DNA of 64,000 nt from Flavivirga abyssicola. Its GTDB lineage: Bacteria; Bacteroidota; Bacteroidia; Flavobacteriales; Flavobacteriaceae. The stretch covers positions 855,001 through 919,000 of the forward strand of contig NZ_CP141266.1 in the NCBI RefSeq assembly GCF_030540775.2. The letters run 5' to 3'. The position numbers were made by a program, and so were the translations under genes. The notes beneath the pieces were generated by a model, which made no database searches, was not told the origin of the DNA, and saw only the letters and a list, made by a program, of their open reading frames with translations. Below are positions 27,190 to 36,102 of this stretch, in pieces (within the stretch, counting starts at the first letter, position 1; each line of letters starts with the position of its first letter).

Positions 27190-28014
27190 TTAAGGTAATA
27201 ATTTTGCCATTTGATTGTGATAGGCTTTAAAATGATTTAAATTAGTATGTCTCCCGCCTTCAATTTCTATAAACGTTGCCAACGCTTTAGGAGCGTCACT
27301 AAAAAGCCTTTTACCCGATTTAAAAGAGATAACAAAATCGTCGGTTCCATGAAATATTGAAATTGGACATTTCACATTAGAAATATACTTAAAACTAGGA
27401 AACTTGTATTTTAACATCCCTTTTGTCGGATATATAGGAAACCTACGGTTCGCAACATCTTCAATACTATGGTAAGGCGCTTCTAAGATAAGTTGTTGAG
27501 GGTTGTTTTCTGAAGCTAAAAAGGTAGCTATACCTGTTCCAATAGAACGTCCATATAGTATAATATCCGATTCATCATAATGCGCTTTCAAATAATTATA
27601 ACAATATTGAGCATCATTATAAAACGCTCCTTCGCTTAATACGCCAGTGCTTTTCCCATACCCCCTGTAATCCATAATTAAAACCTCATACCCCTTTTCT
27701 ATAAAATACCCTGAAATTTTCTCTAAACGAGGTAAATTGCTTCCATTTCCATGGAAGTATAAAATAACTCCTTTAGGGGTTTTTACTTTAAAATGAATAG
27801 CATTAATAACCGCATCTTTTTCAGTTTTAAAAAATAATTCTTCAAAAGGATATGAAAACGTATACGTATAATCTTGAGGCAACTCCATTTTATAAAACAG
27901 CATTTTTTCCTGTGTAAAATAGATTAAGGCTCCAACCAGAATATATAAGCTTATTAAAATAATACCTACTTTTTTAAATCTTCGTATTACTTTTCTTTGA
28001 CGTATGTTTGACAT
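27190..28014 (-). CDS. Membrane-anchored alpha/beta hydrolase (second of tandem pair)
   Basis: A 274-residue alpha/beta-hydrolase with an N-terminal membrane anchor (about 15-34). It carries the oxyanion region HGNGSN (88-93), nucleophile elbow GRSIGTG with Ser157, acid HGTDD (Asp225 or Asp226) and a late His256 in GGRHTNL, a complete triad. It resembles the FrsA/BEM46-like peptidase group; the substrate is unknown. It overlaps the upstream paralogue by 41 bases, so translation is probably coupled. Basic residues before the anchor (RQRKVIRRFKK) predict a periplasm-facing or membrane-bound catalytic domain of uncertain side. Confidence 0.82.
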   Translation of the reverse strand: MSNIRQRKVIRRFKKVGIILISLYILVGALIYFTQEKMLFYKMELPQDYTYTFSYPFEELFFKTEKDAVINAIHFKVKTPKGVILYFHGNGSNLPRLEKISGYFIEKGYEVLIMDYRGYGKSTGVLSEGAFYNDAQYCYNYLKAHYDESDIILYGRSIGTGIATFLASENNPQQLILEAPYHSIEDVANRRFPIYPTKGMLKYKFPSFKYISNVKCPISIFHGTDDFVISFKSGKRLFSDAPKALATFIEIEGGRHTNLNHFKAYHNQMAKLLP

Positions 28015-28852
28015 GTATACTTGTAGTTGATAAATCTATTTCTTCGGGAACTCTATTTAGAATTTCATGAATCATTTTATGATAGGATTCAAAGTTATTT
28101 AAATTTTTATGTCCACCACCAATTACCGAATACAACTTGGTTAACTTCGGGTTTACAAGAGACAATCTAACGCTTGTTTTATAAGGAATAAGTTTATCGT
28201 TCGTGCCGTGTATAATATGTATGGGGCATTGCACATATTTTAACCATTTATAAGTTGGTAAGGGATATTTTAATAAAATAGACAAAGGCATAAAAGGCGC
28301 ATAACGCGCAGTCACTTTGGTTAAACTGTAATAAGGTGCATCCATAATAAGCATTTTTGGTTGGTTCATCGAAGCTAATTTAGCTGCAAATCCAGAACCT
28401 AAAGACCTCCCGTAAAGTATAATTCTATCTTCGGTTGTGAGTTCTTTTATCTTATCATAAACTTTTTGTAAATCGCGTTTAATAGCTTTTTGTGAACGTC
28501 TCCCTGTGCTTTTTCCAAAACCTCGGTAATCGACCATTAAAACATTATAACCATGTCTGGTAAAATCGACGGCAAACTTTCCCCATCCTTTAATACTTTT
28601 AGAATTTCCCTTTAAATATAATACAACTCCCTTACTCTCTCCTTTAGGAAAAAAACGAACGCCATTAATTATTGCACCATCCCTTGTTTCTAAATTATAC
28701 TCCTTAAATTCCTGATTTTCATAATTAAACTGAAAATCTTTAGGAAGCTTTTCAGGTTTAAACAACATATAGTCCTGTAGGTAATACAAAGCAATACTTA
28801 TTACAATATAAGCGACAAAAACAAGTATAGTAATGTTTAACCAATTAGGCAT
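27974..28852 (-). CDS. Membrane-anchored alpha/beta hydrolase (first of tandem pair)
   Basis: A 292-residue paralogue of the following gene, with the same order: membrane anchor (about 5-24), LYLKGNSKSIKGW in place of the usual HGN oxyanion motif, nucleophile GRSLGSG (Ser150), HGTNDKLIP acid region and GGGHKNL histidine. The Lys-Gly-Asn in the oxyanion strand instead of His-Gly-Asn is a difference from its partner. It is probably the result of a tandem duplication. First gene of a two-gene unit; no exact -7 element was seen in the short upstream gap. Confidence 0.82.
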   Translation of the reverse strand: MPNWLNITILVFVAYIVISIALYYLQDYMLFKPEKLPKDFQFNYENQEFKEYNLETRDGAIINGVRFFPKGESKGVVLYLKGNSKSIKGWGKFAVDFTRHGYNVLMVDYRGFGKSTGRRSQKAIKRDLQKVYDKIKELTTEDRIILYGRSLGSGFAAKLASMNQPKMLIMDAPYYSLTKVTARYAPFMPLSILLKYPLPTYKWLKYVQCPIHIIHGTNDKLIPYKTSVRLSLVNPKLTKLYSVIGGGHKNLNNFESYHKMIHEILNRVPEEIDLSTTSIHVKHTSKKSNTKI

Positions 28853-28916
28853 AGAAGTGGTTTAAGCTTTTTTGTTAAAAAGCGTTATTACACTAAGATA
28901 CAATAAATGGAGTTAA

Positions 28917-29489
28917 TTATTCCGAGTCGTCTTTTTCTACGTAATCCTTAATAGATATGTTATCAATTATAACATCATTTAAAACCGTTTCCCCATCCTT
29001 AATATAAACTAACGCATGTGTATTATTTGGTAGAGAATCTCGTTGCCTATTCCTAACGGCCACTTCAGCATCATACGCTTTTGTTTCTTCCATATAATAA
29101 CGATTAAAAGGGAGTTCTATACTTAATTCATTTGAGTAATTTGAATACCATCTTACTTTAGCCTTAATATAGTCATTACTATTATTTGAAATTAAAGCTC
29201 TATTAACAGTATCAATTTTAGCAAAACCTAGGCTATCTTCAACTAAATAAACATAAATAGCTTCATTTCGTTGCCATAAAGAATCATTTGTTTTATATCT
29301 ATTCATCTCATAATTAAGATTTATATATTTCCCCTTAAATGGATCTGTAGGATCAACAGGTTGTGTTTTAAACTTATATACTGTCCCCTTTTCCAAAATT
29401 GCCTCCTGATTAAAGATCATTTGAAAAGGAACAAACAACTGCACCAGCACTACAACTATAAATATTATGAATATATGTATTGTTTTCAT
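28917..29489 (-). CDS. GDYXXLXY domain membrane-anchored protein
   Basis: A 190-residue protein with an N-terminal membrane helix (about 4-22). The diagnostic segment PVDPTDPFKGKYINLNYE (48-65) is the motif that names the GDYXXLXY family (PF14345), here with GKYINLNY, so the Asp of GDY is Lys. Family members are encoded with DUF2157 membrane proteins, as here two genes upstream. Function is unknown; the soluble part probably faces the periplasm. Last gene of the 28917-32441 membrane cluster. It starts 10 bases after the DUF2459 gene. Confidence 0.8.
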   Translation of the reverse strand: MKTIHIFIIFIVVVLVQLFVPFQMIFNQEAILEKGTVYKFKTQPVDPTDPFKGKYINLNYEMNRYKTNDSLWQRNEAIYVYLVEDSLGFAKIDTVNRALISNNSNDYIKAKVRWYSNYSNELSIELPFNRYYMEETKAYDAEVAVRNRQRDSLPNNTHALVYIKDGETVLNDVIIDNISIKDYVEKDDSE

Positions 29490-29499
29490 TTTTGTTTTT

Positions 29500-30150
29500 T
29501 TAGTCTGTATATTTATTAATTAACCCAAAATCGAATGGCGTCCAATAACAACTTTTTAAACCGCTGGTTTTAAATGCGGAATTAACCCAGGTATTACATG
29601 TTTTAAAGCATGAATAACTTCCATTTGCTCTATAAAATTCATCATTAGTAGAATACCCTTTACCTTTTAAAATTATTTTTTCACCGCTATCATCTAGTTT
29701 AAAAGATTCTGACAAGTAATGATTCAAAGTTTTCAACTGTTCTTTAGTAACATTTACAGCAACCCAATTGGGGCGCTTCCTAAAATACATTGTTAAATGA
29801 ATTAAGGAGTTACCTTTAAGAAACAAAGCTCCAAAAGCATTTTTAAACGTTAAATCGTTCCATGTAGGCGTGTTTAGGTAAAAGTTTTCGTCTCCCCAAC
29901 CAAAAGACAAATATTGTGCTTCATCTTCAACATCTAATCCAAGAATTAATTTTTCATCTAATTGATGTACAGGAAAAATAACATTTAAATGAACACCATT
30001 TGTATTAAGGTATATCGTATTTACTGCATGTACTTTATCAACGGTTTTATTTACTGTAATGAAAGTTAATAGCAAGGATGCAACGATATAACCTGCAGGG
30101 ATCATTGATAAATACAAAATAAGTCTGATTATTTTTTTTAAGGATTTCAT
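29500..30150 (-). CDS. DUF2459/TIGR02117 family protein
   Basis: A 216-residue protein with one N-terminal membrane helix (about 8-30). The mature part has IYLNTNGVHLNVIFPV, YLSFGWGDENFYLNTPTW and CFKTCNTWVNSAFKTSGLK. The His in NGVHLN and the Cys-x-Thr-W pattern near the C-terminus match the DUF2459 family (PF09601; TIGR02117). The conserved Cys and His suggest a papain-like hydrolase, but this is unproven. The start codon overlaps the DUF2157 stop by 4 bases, so the genes are cotranscribed. Confidence 0.75.
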   Translation of the reverse strand: MKSLKKIIRLILYLSMIPAGYIVASLLLTFITVNKTVDKVHAVNTIYLNTNGVHLNVIFPVHQLDEKLILGLDVEDEAQYLSFGWGDENFYLNTPTWNDLTFKNAFGALFLKGNSLIHLTMYFRKRPNWVAVNVTKEQLKTLNHYLSESFKLDDSGEKIILKGKGYSTNDEFYRANGSYSCFKTCNTWVNSAFKTSGLKSCYWTPFDFGLINKYTD

Positions 30151-31430
30151 AGTTTTCTTTTTAAGGTCTTTTGTTTTTTCAACATGACATAATTGGTTAA
30201 AAAGAAACCTACTCCAACACCAACAAATAATAATCCTCTTAGTACAAAGCTCATATTTGTATCAAAAAAACGACAGGCAATTAGTATTGTAATAATTAAT
30301 AAACCATAATTTAAAACTCCAAAATGAAATGTATCTGCTCCAATTTTAACAGCCATAATTCCTAATGTTAAAACAAGTAGATTTATTAGTACCACAGAGG
30401 TTTCCATAGTAACTAAGCTAATCATAAAAAAACCTATGAAAAATAGAAAAGCATATTGAAAAAGGTTAAAATCTCGAATCCATTTTTTTGAATATGAATA
30501 AACCACTACTGTGAGTGTTAAACAAAAAAGCACTATGGTTATATAAAATGCTTGCGAATTAAAATTCAATCTATTTTCATAAATATCTTCCCATAACCAT
30601 TTAAAACTAGTCAACATGAGCATATAAATGGTTCCTAATGAACCTAAAACCAAATAACCATTTCGTCTTAATTTTTGATTATTAAAGAACGGCATTTTAC
30701 CTATGTTATATAGCAATCCGAATAAAAGCACATAAATTAAAAAACCAAAATTACCATCACCTCTTACAAAAGCGCCTATCACAATTACAGTACTTAAGGG
30801 CAGAAGCCAATTTAAAACTGAGGTTATATTATGTAACTTTTTTTGTTTTAATAGCTTATAATAGTGTGGTAATAGTGAGGCCAATAATACCAAATATAGC
30901 CAAGGTGTTTTATGCTCTGTGAAATACCCAAAACTACATGCATAGCTTGTTATAAAAATAATTTGCAAAAGAACTAGAGCATGCGATCTTAGAAGGTAAA
31001 TCAATGGTAAGCATAACAAAATCCATGTTAGCAAGTAATCACTTAAATCCCCTGGAATATTGTAAATCTGACTCACTAAAGCAATGCTTGCGCCAACTGC
31101 GAAAAACAGAAATACGCCTGAAGCCTCTTTCCAGATAGCATTTTTATTTTTTAAGATGGAATACCCTACAATGATTTGTCCAATGACTAAAGGCATAAAA
31201 GCAAAAATTGTTTTTGTTGTCCTTGAAAAATCATCCCAATTATGAGCCAATATTAATATCATACCAAGCCCTACTAATGTAGAACCTAATACAGCAAAAA
31301 CGGTAAATAACCTATTTGGTGAATCGTGATGTTTTGACTGATAATAGGATACTATTTTCGAGGCTGTGTCTTCGGTTATAACTTGTTCTGCGACAAGTTC
31401 GTTTATATCTTTTTGAATTTTTGAATTCAT
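30147..31430 (-). CDS. DUF2157 multi-spanning membrane protein
   Basis: A 427-residue protein. The N-terminal helical region (IQKDINELVAEQVITEDTASKIVSYY, in two parts around residue 14) marks the DUF2157 family (PF09925), followed by about twelve hydrophobic segments. One reads AVLGSTLVGLGMILILAHNW, a family hallmark. The function is unknown; partner genes are GDYXXLXY (downstream) and often DUF4401. It overlaps the DUF2459 gene by 4 bases and starts 4 bases after the CPBP-like gene. Confidence 0.85.
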   Translation of the reverse strand: MNSKIQKDINELVAEQVITEDTASKIVSYYQSKHHDSPNRLFTVFAVLGSTLVGLGMILILAHNWDDFSRTTKTIFAFMPLVIGQIIVGYSILKNKNAIWKEASGVFLFFAVGASIALVSQIYNIPGDLSDYLLTWILLCLPLIYLLRSHALVLLQIIFITSYACSFGYFTEHKTPWLYLVLLASLLPHYYKLLKQKKLHNITSVLNWLLPLSTVIVIGAFVRGDGNFGFLIYVLLFGLLYNIGKMPFFNNQKLRRNGYLVLGSLGTIYMLMLTSFKWLWEDIYENRLNFNSQAFYITIVLFCLTLTVVVYSYSKKWIRDFNLFQYAFLFFIGFFMISLVTMETSVVLINLLVLTLGIMAVKIGADTFHFGVLNYGLLIITILIACRFFDTNMSFVLRGLLFVGVGVGFFLTNYVMLKKQKTLKRKL

Positions 31431-31434
31431 TTTT

Positions 31435-32172
31435 TTAATTTAAAAATATTAAAAATACATCTTGAAAAGGGTCTTGGTTAACTACAATATAATAAAACAA
31501 AGCACCTAACCACCCATGAAATATTCCCATCACATATATGTTTTTTACTTTTAAATATACATAACCATAAAATAATGCCAGAATAAATGTTCCTATCATG
31601 AGCCACATAGATGGAAAATGCACTATAGAAAACAAAACAGAAGTTATAACTATAATTAAACTTTTACTTAGTTTTTTACTATTTAGATCGTTTAAATTCC
31701 CAGCAACTAAACCTATAATTAAAAACTGTTGTACGCTCCCCCAAATAGGATATGTAATTAAAAGTGGCAAAATATGCCATGTTAGTTTGATTGTATTTTG
31801 AAAATACCCTATCCCAAAAATCAACATGAGCGAAACCATGCTAAAAGGTATCATTAATTTTAATGCCTTCTTAAAATTATCAGTTCTAAACCCCCAATAT
31901 TTAATAACGCCTTTTTCTATTTTATATCTAAAAAAGATATACAAAAACCATGATATCATTGCAATAACAACAAAAGGCAACCTCCAATTGAGATAATCCA
32001 TAAAAACAAACTTCCCCAATGCTGTTATAACGACACCTAATATCTCAAATACTCTCGTTTTATTTGAAATAGGTCTTTTTAATTTGGTTTCCGAAAACGC
32101 TATTAAATCTTTAGTGAGGTTTGGTCTCATTTTAAAGCTAAGTTTAATAATTAAAATCTGGACGATAGCCAA
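31435..32172 (-). CDS. CPBP-type intramembrane protease homologue, possibly inactive
   Basis: A 245-residue protein with about seven membrane segments. The C-terminal half has the CPBP/Abi layout (PF02517): motif 2 SIVHFP and a later GIFHGWLGAL. The family's motif 1, normally EExxxR, reads QQFLIIG, so both glutamates and the arginine are missing. The histidines remain. It may therefore be a non-peptidase member. It starts inside the end of the preceding 96-residue gene (22-base overlap). MRPNLTKD (32130) is a second possible start that would remove the overlap. Confidence 0.65.
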   Translation of the reverse strand: MAIVQILIIKLSFKMRPNLTKDLIAFSETKLKRPISNKTRVFEILGVVITALGKFVFMDYLNWRLPFVVIAMISWFLYIFFRYKIEKGVIKYWGFRTDNFKKALKLMIPFSMVSLMLIFGIGYFQNTIKLTWHILPLLITYPIWGSVQQFLIIGLVAGNLNDLNSKKLSKSLIIVITSVLFSIVHFPSMWLMIGTFILALFYGYVYLKVKNIYVMGIFHGWLGALFYYIVVNQDPFQDVFLIFLN

Positions 32173-32441
32173 CTACTCCATGTTAAGAGCATAGTAATTA
32201 ATGAGATCACCATTGTAAAAAAGGTATAAGCTTTTATTTTAAATTTTACTCTAAAAAACCTTTTCAAAGCCAGATACAATAATACAGGTTGGATCAGCAC
32301 ACAGGGAATAGTAAACATTTCTTGCATAACCCCAAGAAGTACAAAGCTTAGTTTTGTATAAGCATGATTTAGGTAAATCGCCATTAAAAATGATGATGTT
32401 ATTACACTTATATAAAAAATAGTCTTATCTGCTTTTAACAA
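32151..32441 (-). CDS. Small membrane protein, unknown function
   Basis: A 96-residue protein with three hydrophobic helices (about 7-24, 28-57, 69-88) and a basic linker RFFRVKFKIK. No family is recognised. It is the first gene of the membrane-protein run 32441-28917, and its 3' end overlaps the CPBP-like gene. The overlap and shared strand argue that it is a real gene, although no promoter element was identified. Confidence 0.5.
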   Translation of the reverse strand: MLKADKTIFYISVITSSFLMAIYLNHAYTKLSFVLLGVMQEMFTIPCVLIQPVLLYLALKRFFRVKFKIKAYTFFTMVISLITMLLTWSSWLSSRF

Positions 32442-32486
32442 CTTATTGGTTTTTATTATTTTTTTCCATAATTATAGTTTTTAAAA

Positions 32487-32577
32487 CCTCGCAGCATATC
32501 ACTGCGAGGCCTTGGGTTATCTAACTAACCAACCATCAAAACAACCCTTTATAATTTCTGTTTTGACTAACTAACAT
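32487..32577 (-). ncRNA. GUUAGUU-tract plus hairpin module, copy 2
   Basis: On the minus strand, starting 8 bases past the yiaA stop: ATGTTAGTTAGTC, a 30-base spacer, GGTTGGTTAGTTAG, then a GC-rich hairpin (arms CCTCGCAG 32487-32494 / CTGCGAGG 32502-32509) and T4. It serves as the terminator of the YiaA-like gene. The GTTAGTT tract is shared with 23727-23797 and 62138-62208, while the stem sequence is different. Confidence 0.5.
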
Positions 32578-32584
32578 ATTTAAT

Positions 32585-33067
32585 CTATTTCTCTTCCTCA
32601 GTACTTCGGTTAATAAACTGTACATCTCTTGTATTTTTCTGCACTGCAATAGCAGAAAATAGACTTAACAAAAATGACATGCCGTAAAACCCTTTTTCAC
32701 TTAAAAGCAAATCAGCATTCCATAACCCTATAACTAGTAGTACAATAGAAGTCACTGTTGTAAACCAACTAATCCCATAGTAAATTTCTGTAACTGGAAT
32801 GTCTTCTAATTTATCTCGCACGGCTTTTTGTACAGATATCACTGAGAACAATCCGAAAAGAAGAATTGTAAAATAATAGCCCTTTTCATTTAATAACATC
32901 TCCGCATTCCACAAACCAATGCAATATGACGTGATCCCAATTAACAAAGCAGACCACGAAGCTCCTATAAAAGCTGGTGTTGGTTTTTGATCGTAAATCT
33001 TCTTTTCTTTTTTGGTTTTTGTTTCTTTTGATTTTTCTTCAACTGAAACTGATGTTTGATAATTCAT
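32585..33067 (-). CDS. YiaA/YiaB family inner-membrane protein
   Basis: A 160-residue protein with two copies of the YiaAB two-helix domain (PF05360). The first is about [27 protein letters not shown] (split at [10 protein letters not shown]), the second [24 protein letters not shown]. The GLWNAxxLLxEKG(Y/F) motif occurs in both. A Lys/Glu-rich N-terminal tail precedes them. The start at 33067 (MNYQTSV) is preferred: a start 22 codons upstream would add an unrelated hydrophobic leader. Function is unknown. Single gene, followed by the GTTAGTT module. Confidence 0.88.
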   Translation of the reverse strand: MNYQTSVSVEEKSKETKTKKEKKIYDQKPTPAFIGASWSALLIGITSYCIGLWNAEMLLNEKGYYFTILLFGLFSVISVQKAVRDKLEDIPVTEIYYGISWFTTVTSIVLLVIGLWNADLLLSEKGFYGMSFLLSLFSAIAVQKNTRDVQFINRSTEEEK

Positions 33068-33142
33068 AATTATTGTTTTAATGATTTGATTACGAAACAA
33101 AATTGCAACACTTGCCTGATACATGAAATACAATGTTTAAAT

Positions 33143-33224
33143 AAAACTGACGATATAATTTCATAAAATAAATCATATTTTACTATATTTATTAATATTT
33201 AAATTAAAAAACTGACGATTTAAT
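33143..33224 (+). promoter_or_regulatory. Two 17-bp direct repeats around a promoter and start codon
   Basis: AAAACTGACGATATAAT (33143-33159) and AAAACTGACGATTTAAT (33208-33224) differ at one base. Between them lies TATATTTA (33184-33191), one base off the -7 consensus. The second copy runs into the ATG of the 506-residue gene. This spacing (65 bases start to start) would let a bound protein block both promoter and ribosome site. Confidence 0.4.
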
Positions 33225-34743
33225 GAGTAATTTAAATGATATTATATCTACTTTTTCTTCTGAAGACCAACATCGATTTACAGCCTATTTAGACAAAAAG
33301 AATAAACGTAGTGATGCCAAAAACATTCAATTATTCAATTATTTACTAAATGATAATTTAGATTCTAACGAGATTTGTTTAAAGCTCTACGGAAGCCTTA
33401 AAAAAGATGCCTATCACGCTTTAAGAAAACGCTTATATCAATCCATCATTGATTTTATTGCAAACAACAGCATTCAAGAAGAAAATTCTATAGATATGCA
33501 AATTATTAAGTACATCTTAGCTTCAAGATCATTTCTATACCATAAGCAATATAAAGTTGCGTACAAAGTTCTAGACAAAGCCGAAGTATTAGCTTCAGAG
33601 CATTACTTATTCCCGCTACTTAATGAAATTTATCATACCAAAATTCAATACGCATACACAAACCCTTCTATTTCAATTAATGAGCTTATCTCAAAATTTA
33701 AGGCAAATCAAAAAAATCATCAATTAGAAGACCAGCTTAACATGGTCTATGCAAAAATTAAACACACATTAAATAATATTACTTACAAAGGGGATGTTAT
33801 TGATTTTCAAACGGTTTTAAATCAAACTTTGCAAGAACACAATATTAGCATTAACGAGTCTATGTCTTTTAAGTCTTTATATCAATTAACAACAATTGCT
33901 AGTATTTCGGCTTTTGTGACTAAAGATTATTTACAAATAGAACCTTTTTTAATAAACACCTACAATATTATAATCACTCATAAAAACAAAGAGAAACAAC
34001 CCTTCTATCACATTGAAATTATATACCAGATAGCCAACACCTTATTTAGAAACAAAAAATTTAATGCGTCTTTTCGTTATTTGGAATCCATGCACAAACA
34101 CATGCTTTTAAAACAGAAAAAATACTATACCGCTTATAAGTTAAAATATAATTTACTGATAGCACTGAACCATAACTATTCAAACAAACAGAGTATAGCA
34201 ATAGAAACATTGGAACCTCTAATAACGACTAAACACCCCGACACAGAATCATTATTAGATATCTATTTGAGTCTCATTATGTTTTATTTTCAGAAAAATG
34301 ATTTAAAAAAAACGCATACACTCTTTTCTAAATTTTATCATACAGACCATTGGTACACAGAAAAAGCCGGAAAAGAATGGGTCATAAAAAAGAATTTAAT
34401 AGAAATTTTACTCCATATAGACCTTAAAAATATTGATTTAGTAGAATCTCGACTTCTTAGTTTTAAAAGGAATTATTATGATTATTTAAAAAGTATTAAT
34501 CAACAGCGTGTTATTACATATTTAGGCTTTGTTGAATCTTATTATAAAACTCCAGAAGCAGTTACTTCAACCAAATTTAAAAACACTGTATCACAATCTT
34601 TCGATTGGATTGACATCCATAAAGAGGACATTTTTGTAATAAGTTTTTATAGTTGGCTGAAAGGTAAGATGAATAATGAAGACCTATACACAACTACTTT
34701 GAACTTAATAACACAATCTCAGCAAGAATTAACAAATACATAA
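33223..34743 (+). CDS. Helical-repeat protein, unknown function
   Basis: A 506-residue protein without signal peptide or membrane helix, predicted almost entirely alpha-helical. Regularly spaced helix pairs (such as YHKQYKVAYKVLDKAEVLA, IANTLFRNKKFNASFRYLES, LIMFYFQKNDLKKTHTLFSKF) suggest a TPR-like superhelix. The first 100 residues contain YHALRKRLYQSIIDFIANN. No enzymatic or DNA-binding motif is visible. It is followed after 35 bases by an exported beta-rich protein, probably cotranscribed. The direct repeats at its start hint at specific control. A cytoplasmic scaffold role is a guess. Confidence 0.6.
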   Translation: MSNLNDIISTFSSEDQHRFTAYLDKKNKRSDAKNIQLFNYLLNDNLDSNEICLKLYGSLKKDAYHALRKRLYQSIIDFIANNSIQEENSIDMQIIKYILASRSFLYHKQYKVAYKVLDKAEVLASEHYLFPLLNEIYHTKIQYAYTNPSISINELISKFKANQKNHQLEDQLNMVYAKIKHTLNNITYKGDVIDFQTVLNQTLQEHNISINESMSFKSLYQLTTIASISAFVTKDYLQIEPFLINTYNIIITHKNKEKQPFYHIEIIYQIANTLFRNKKFNASFRYLESMHKHMLLKQKKYYTAYKLKYNLLIALNHNYSNKQSIAIETLEPLITTKHPDTESLLDIYLSLIMFYFQKNDLKKTHTLFSKFYHTDHWYTEKAGKEWVIKKNLIEILLHIDLKNIDLVESRLLSFKRNYYDYLKSINQQRVITYLGFVESYYKTPEAVTSTKFKNTVSQSFDWIDIHKEDIFVISFYSWLKGKMNNEDLYTTTLNLITQSQQELTNT

Positions 34744-34778
34744 CAATTCATTTTTTAAACTTTAACTATTTTTATATA

Positions 34779-35990
34779 ATGCTAAAAAGGGGGCTTTTTA
34801 TTGTTTTTTGCATCTATAATCATTTTGTTGTCGCCCAACAAAAAGATAGCTTAACAATAAAAAATGGTATTGATAATCCCAGCCTTTTAACGACACACCA
34901 TTTTGGTATTTTTAGTTCCAGGATTAACACCAACTTTAAACTCGCTCCTCCAAAAAAACCAGTACTCACTATAAGTTCTATAAGTGGAAACTCCTTTCAC
35001 CCTTTAGTTGAAGGATACTTTCCAAAAGACCCAAGAGTCCGAGAAGAACAAAGCAAACTTATTTGGTATGATAGAAATTTCAATTTCATTGATCAAGAAA
35101 TAACTCCTGCCGATTATTTAAACATTGTTATAGACGCCGTTATTAAAGAATTTAGACTAAGCATAAATATTCCATTAAGTAAAAAACACGAACTAGGAGT
35201 TACGTTACGATCTTATTTAATAACGAAAGGCAAATACCCGTTTTCGCTTTTTACTGGCGACGAAACTATTGAATGGTTTCATAGCAATATCCACGGTGGA
35301 GAAGACCCATTTGGAAGGCGTTATTATGGCTTAAACCAAGTTAACTTTAGATATTTTGACAGGAACGGAAACGCGCTGGAGTTAAATAATAATGATTTTT
35401 TTATAGGGGGTATCGAATTAAGCCATTTTTATTACCCAACGTTTTCAACGAGTAAAAATATATTTATCAATTTTGGAAGCCATTTAGGCATTAACACCTC
35501 TAAATTTAATTCATCTCTAGATTTTGGTCTTTCTGCTAACGTTATTAAAAGAATCTCGTTTAAAAACAACTACGAGTTTAATATAGGCATTGGGGGAAAT
35601 GTTTTACGTAAAAACCTCATCGACTTTAAGGAAGTTATCGATTTAGGCAATAATCCTTTTTTGGCAACCGCCGAAGGAAATCTCGAAATAACCAAGTACA
35701 CGAAAAAGGGTAATTATAATTCATTAGGCATAAACTATCAACTCCAATCTCGTTACAATAAAAAAGAAGAGAGAAATTACTATAGACTTTTAGGAAACTG
35801 GGAAGAAATAAACGGTGGCTGGCATCATGGTATAGCAACGTTATATAAAGCACAGTCTAATTGGTCTTTTATATACACTTACGGCCGGTCTAACTATATA
35901 CTATCTTTATTTTTCAAAGAAGATTTTTTGGTAAATAATGCTCCAGATTTTCAAACTGGTCTTTCTTTAAAAATCCCTGTGTTTAAATAA
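34779..35990 (+). CDS. Predicted outer-membrane beta-barrel protein
   Basis: A 403-residue exported protein (signal LFIVFCIYNHFVVA-Q). The rest is beta-rich with alternating hydrophobic residues and aromatic girdle-like patterns (FRLSINIPLSKKHELGVTLR, ISFKNNYEFNIGIGGNVL, WSFIYTYGRSNYILSLFF). It fits a small outer-membrane barrel of 12-14 strands. Family is not recognised; DUF3187-like proteins have a similar arrangement. It is the second gene after the helical-repeat protein (35-base gap). Confidence 0.55.
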   Translation: MLKRGLFIVFCIYNHFVVAQQKDSLTIKNGIDNPSLLTTHHFGIFSSRINTNFKLAPPKKPVLTISSISGNSFHPLVEGYFPKDPRVREEQSKLIWYDRNFNFIDQEITPADYLNIVIDAVIKEFRLSINIPLSKKHELGVTLRSYLITKGKYPFSLFTGDETIEWFHSNIHGGEDPFGRRYYGLNQVNFRYFDRNGNALELNNNDFFIGGIELSHFYYPTFSTSKNIFINFGSHLGINTSKFNSSLDFGLSANVIKRISFKNNYEFNIGIGGNVLRKNLIDFKEVIDLGNNPFLATAEGNLEITKYTKKGNYNSLGINYQLQSRYNKKEERNYYRLLGNWEEINGGWHHGIATLYKAQSNWSFIYTYGRSNYILSLFFKEDFLVNNAPDFQTGLSLKIPVFK

Positions 35991-36102
35991 TTAACTTCAT
36001 TATACCTTTTGTCATTGTTAATGTTAGGTTAAAATCTAAACGTATTTTAAACCTTTTAAAAAAGACGCAGTCCAACTTGCAAATAATCTAAAAGACTTAA
36101 AA

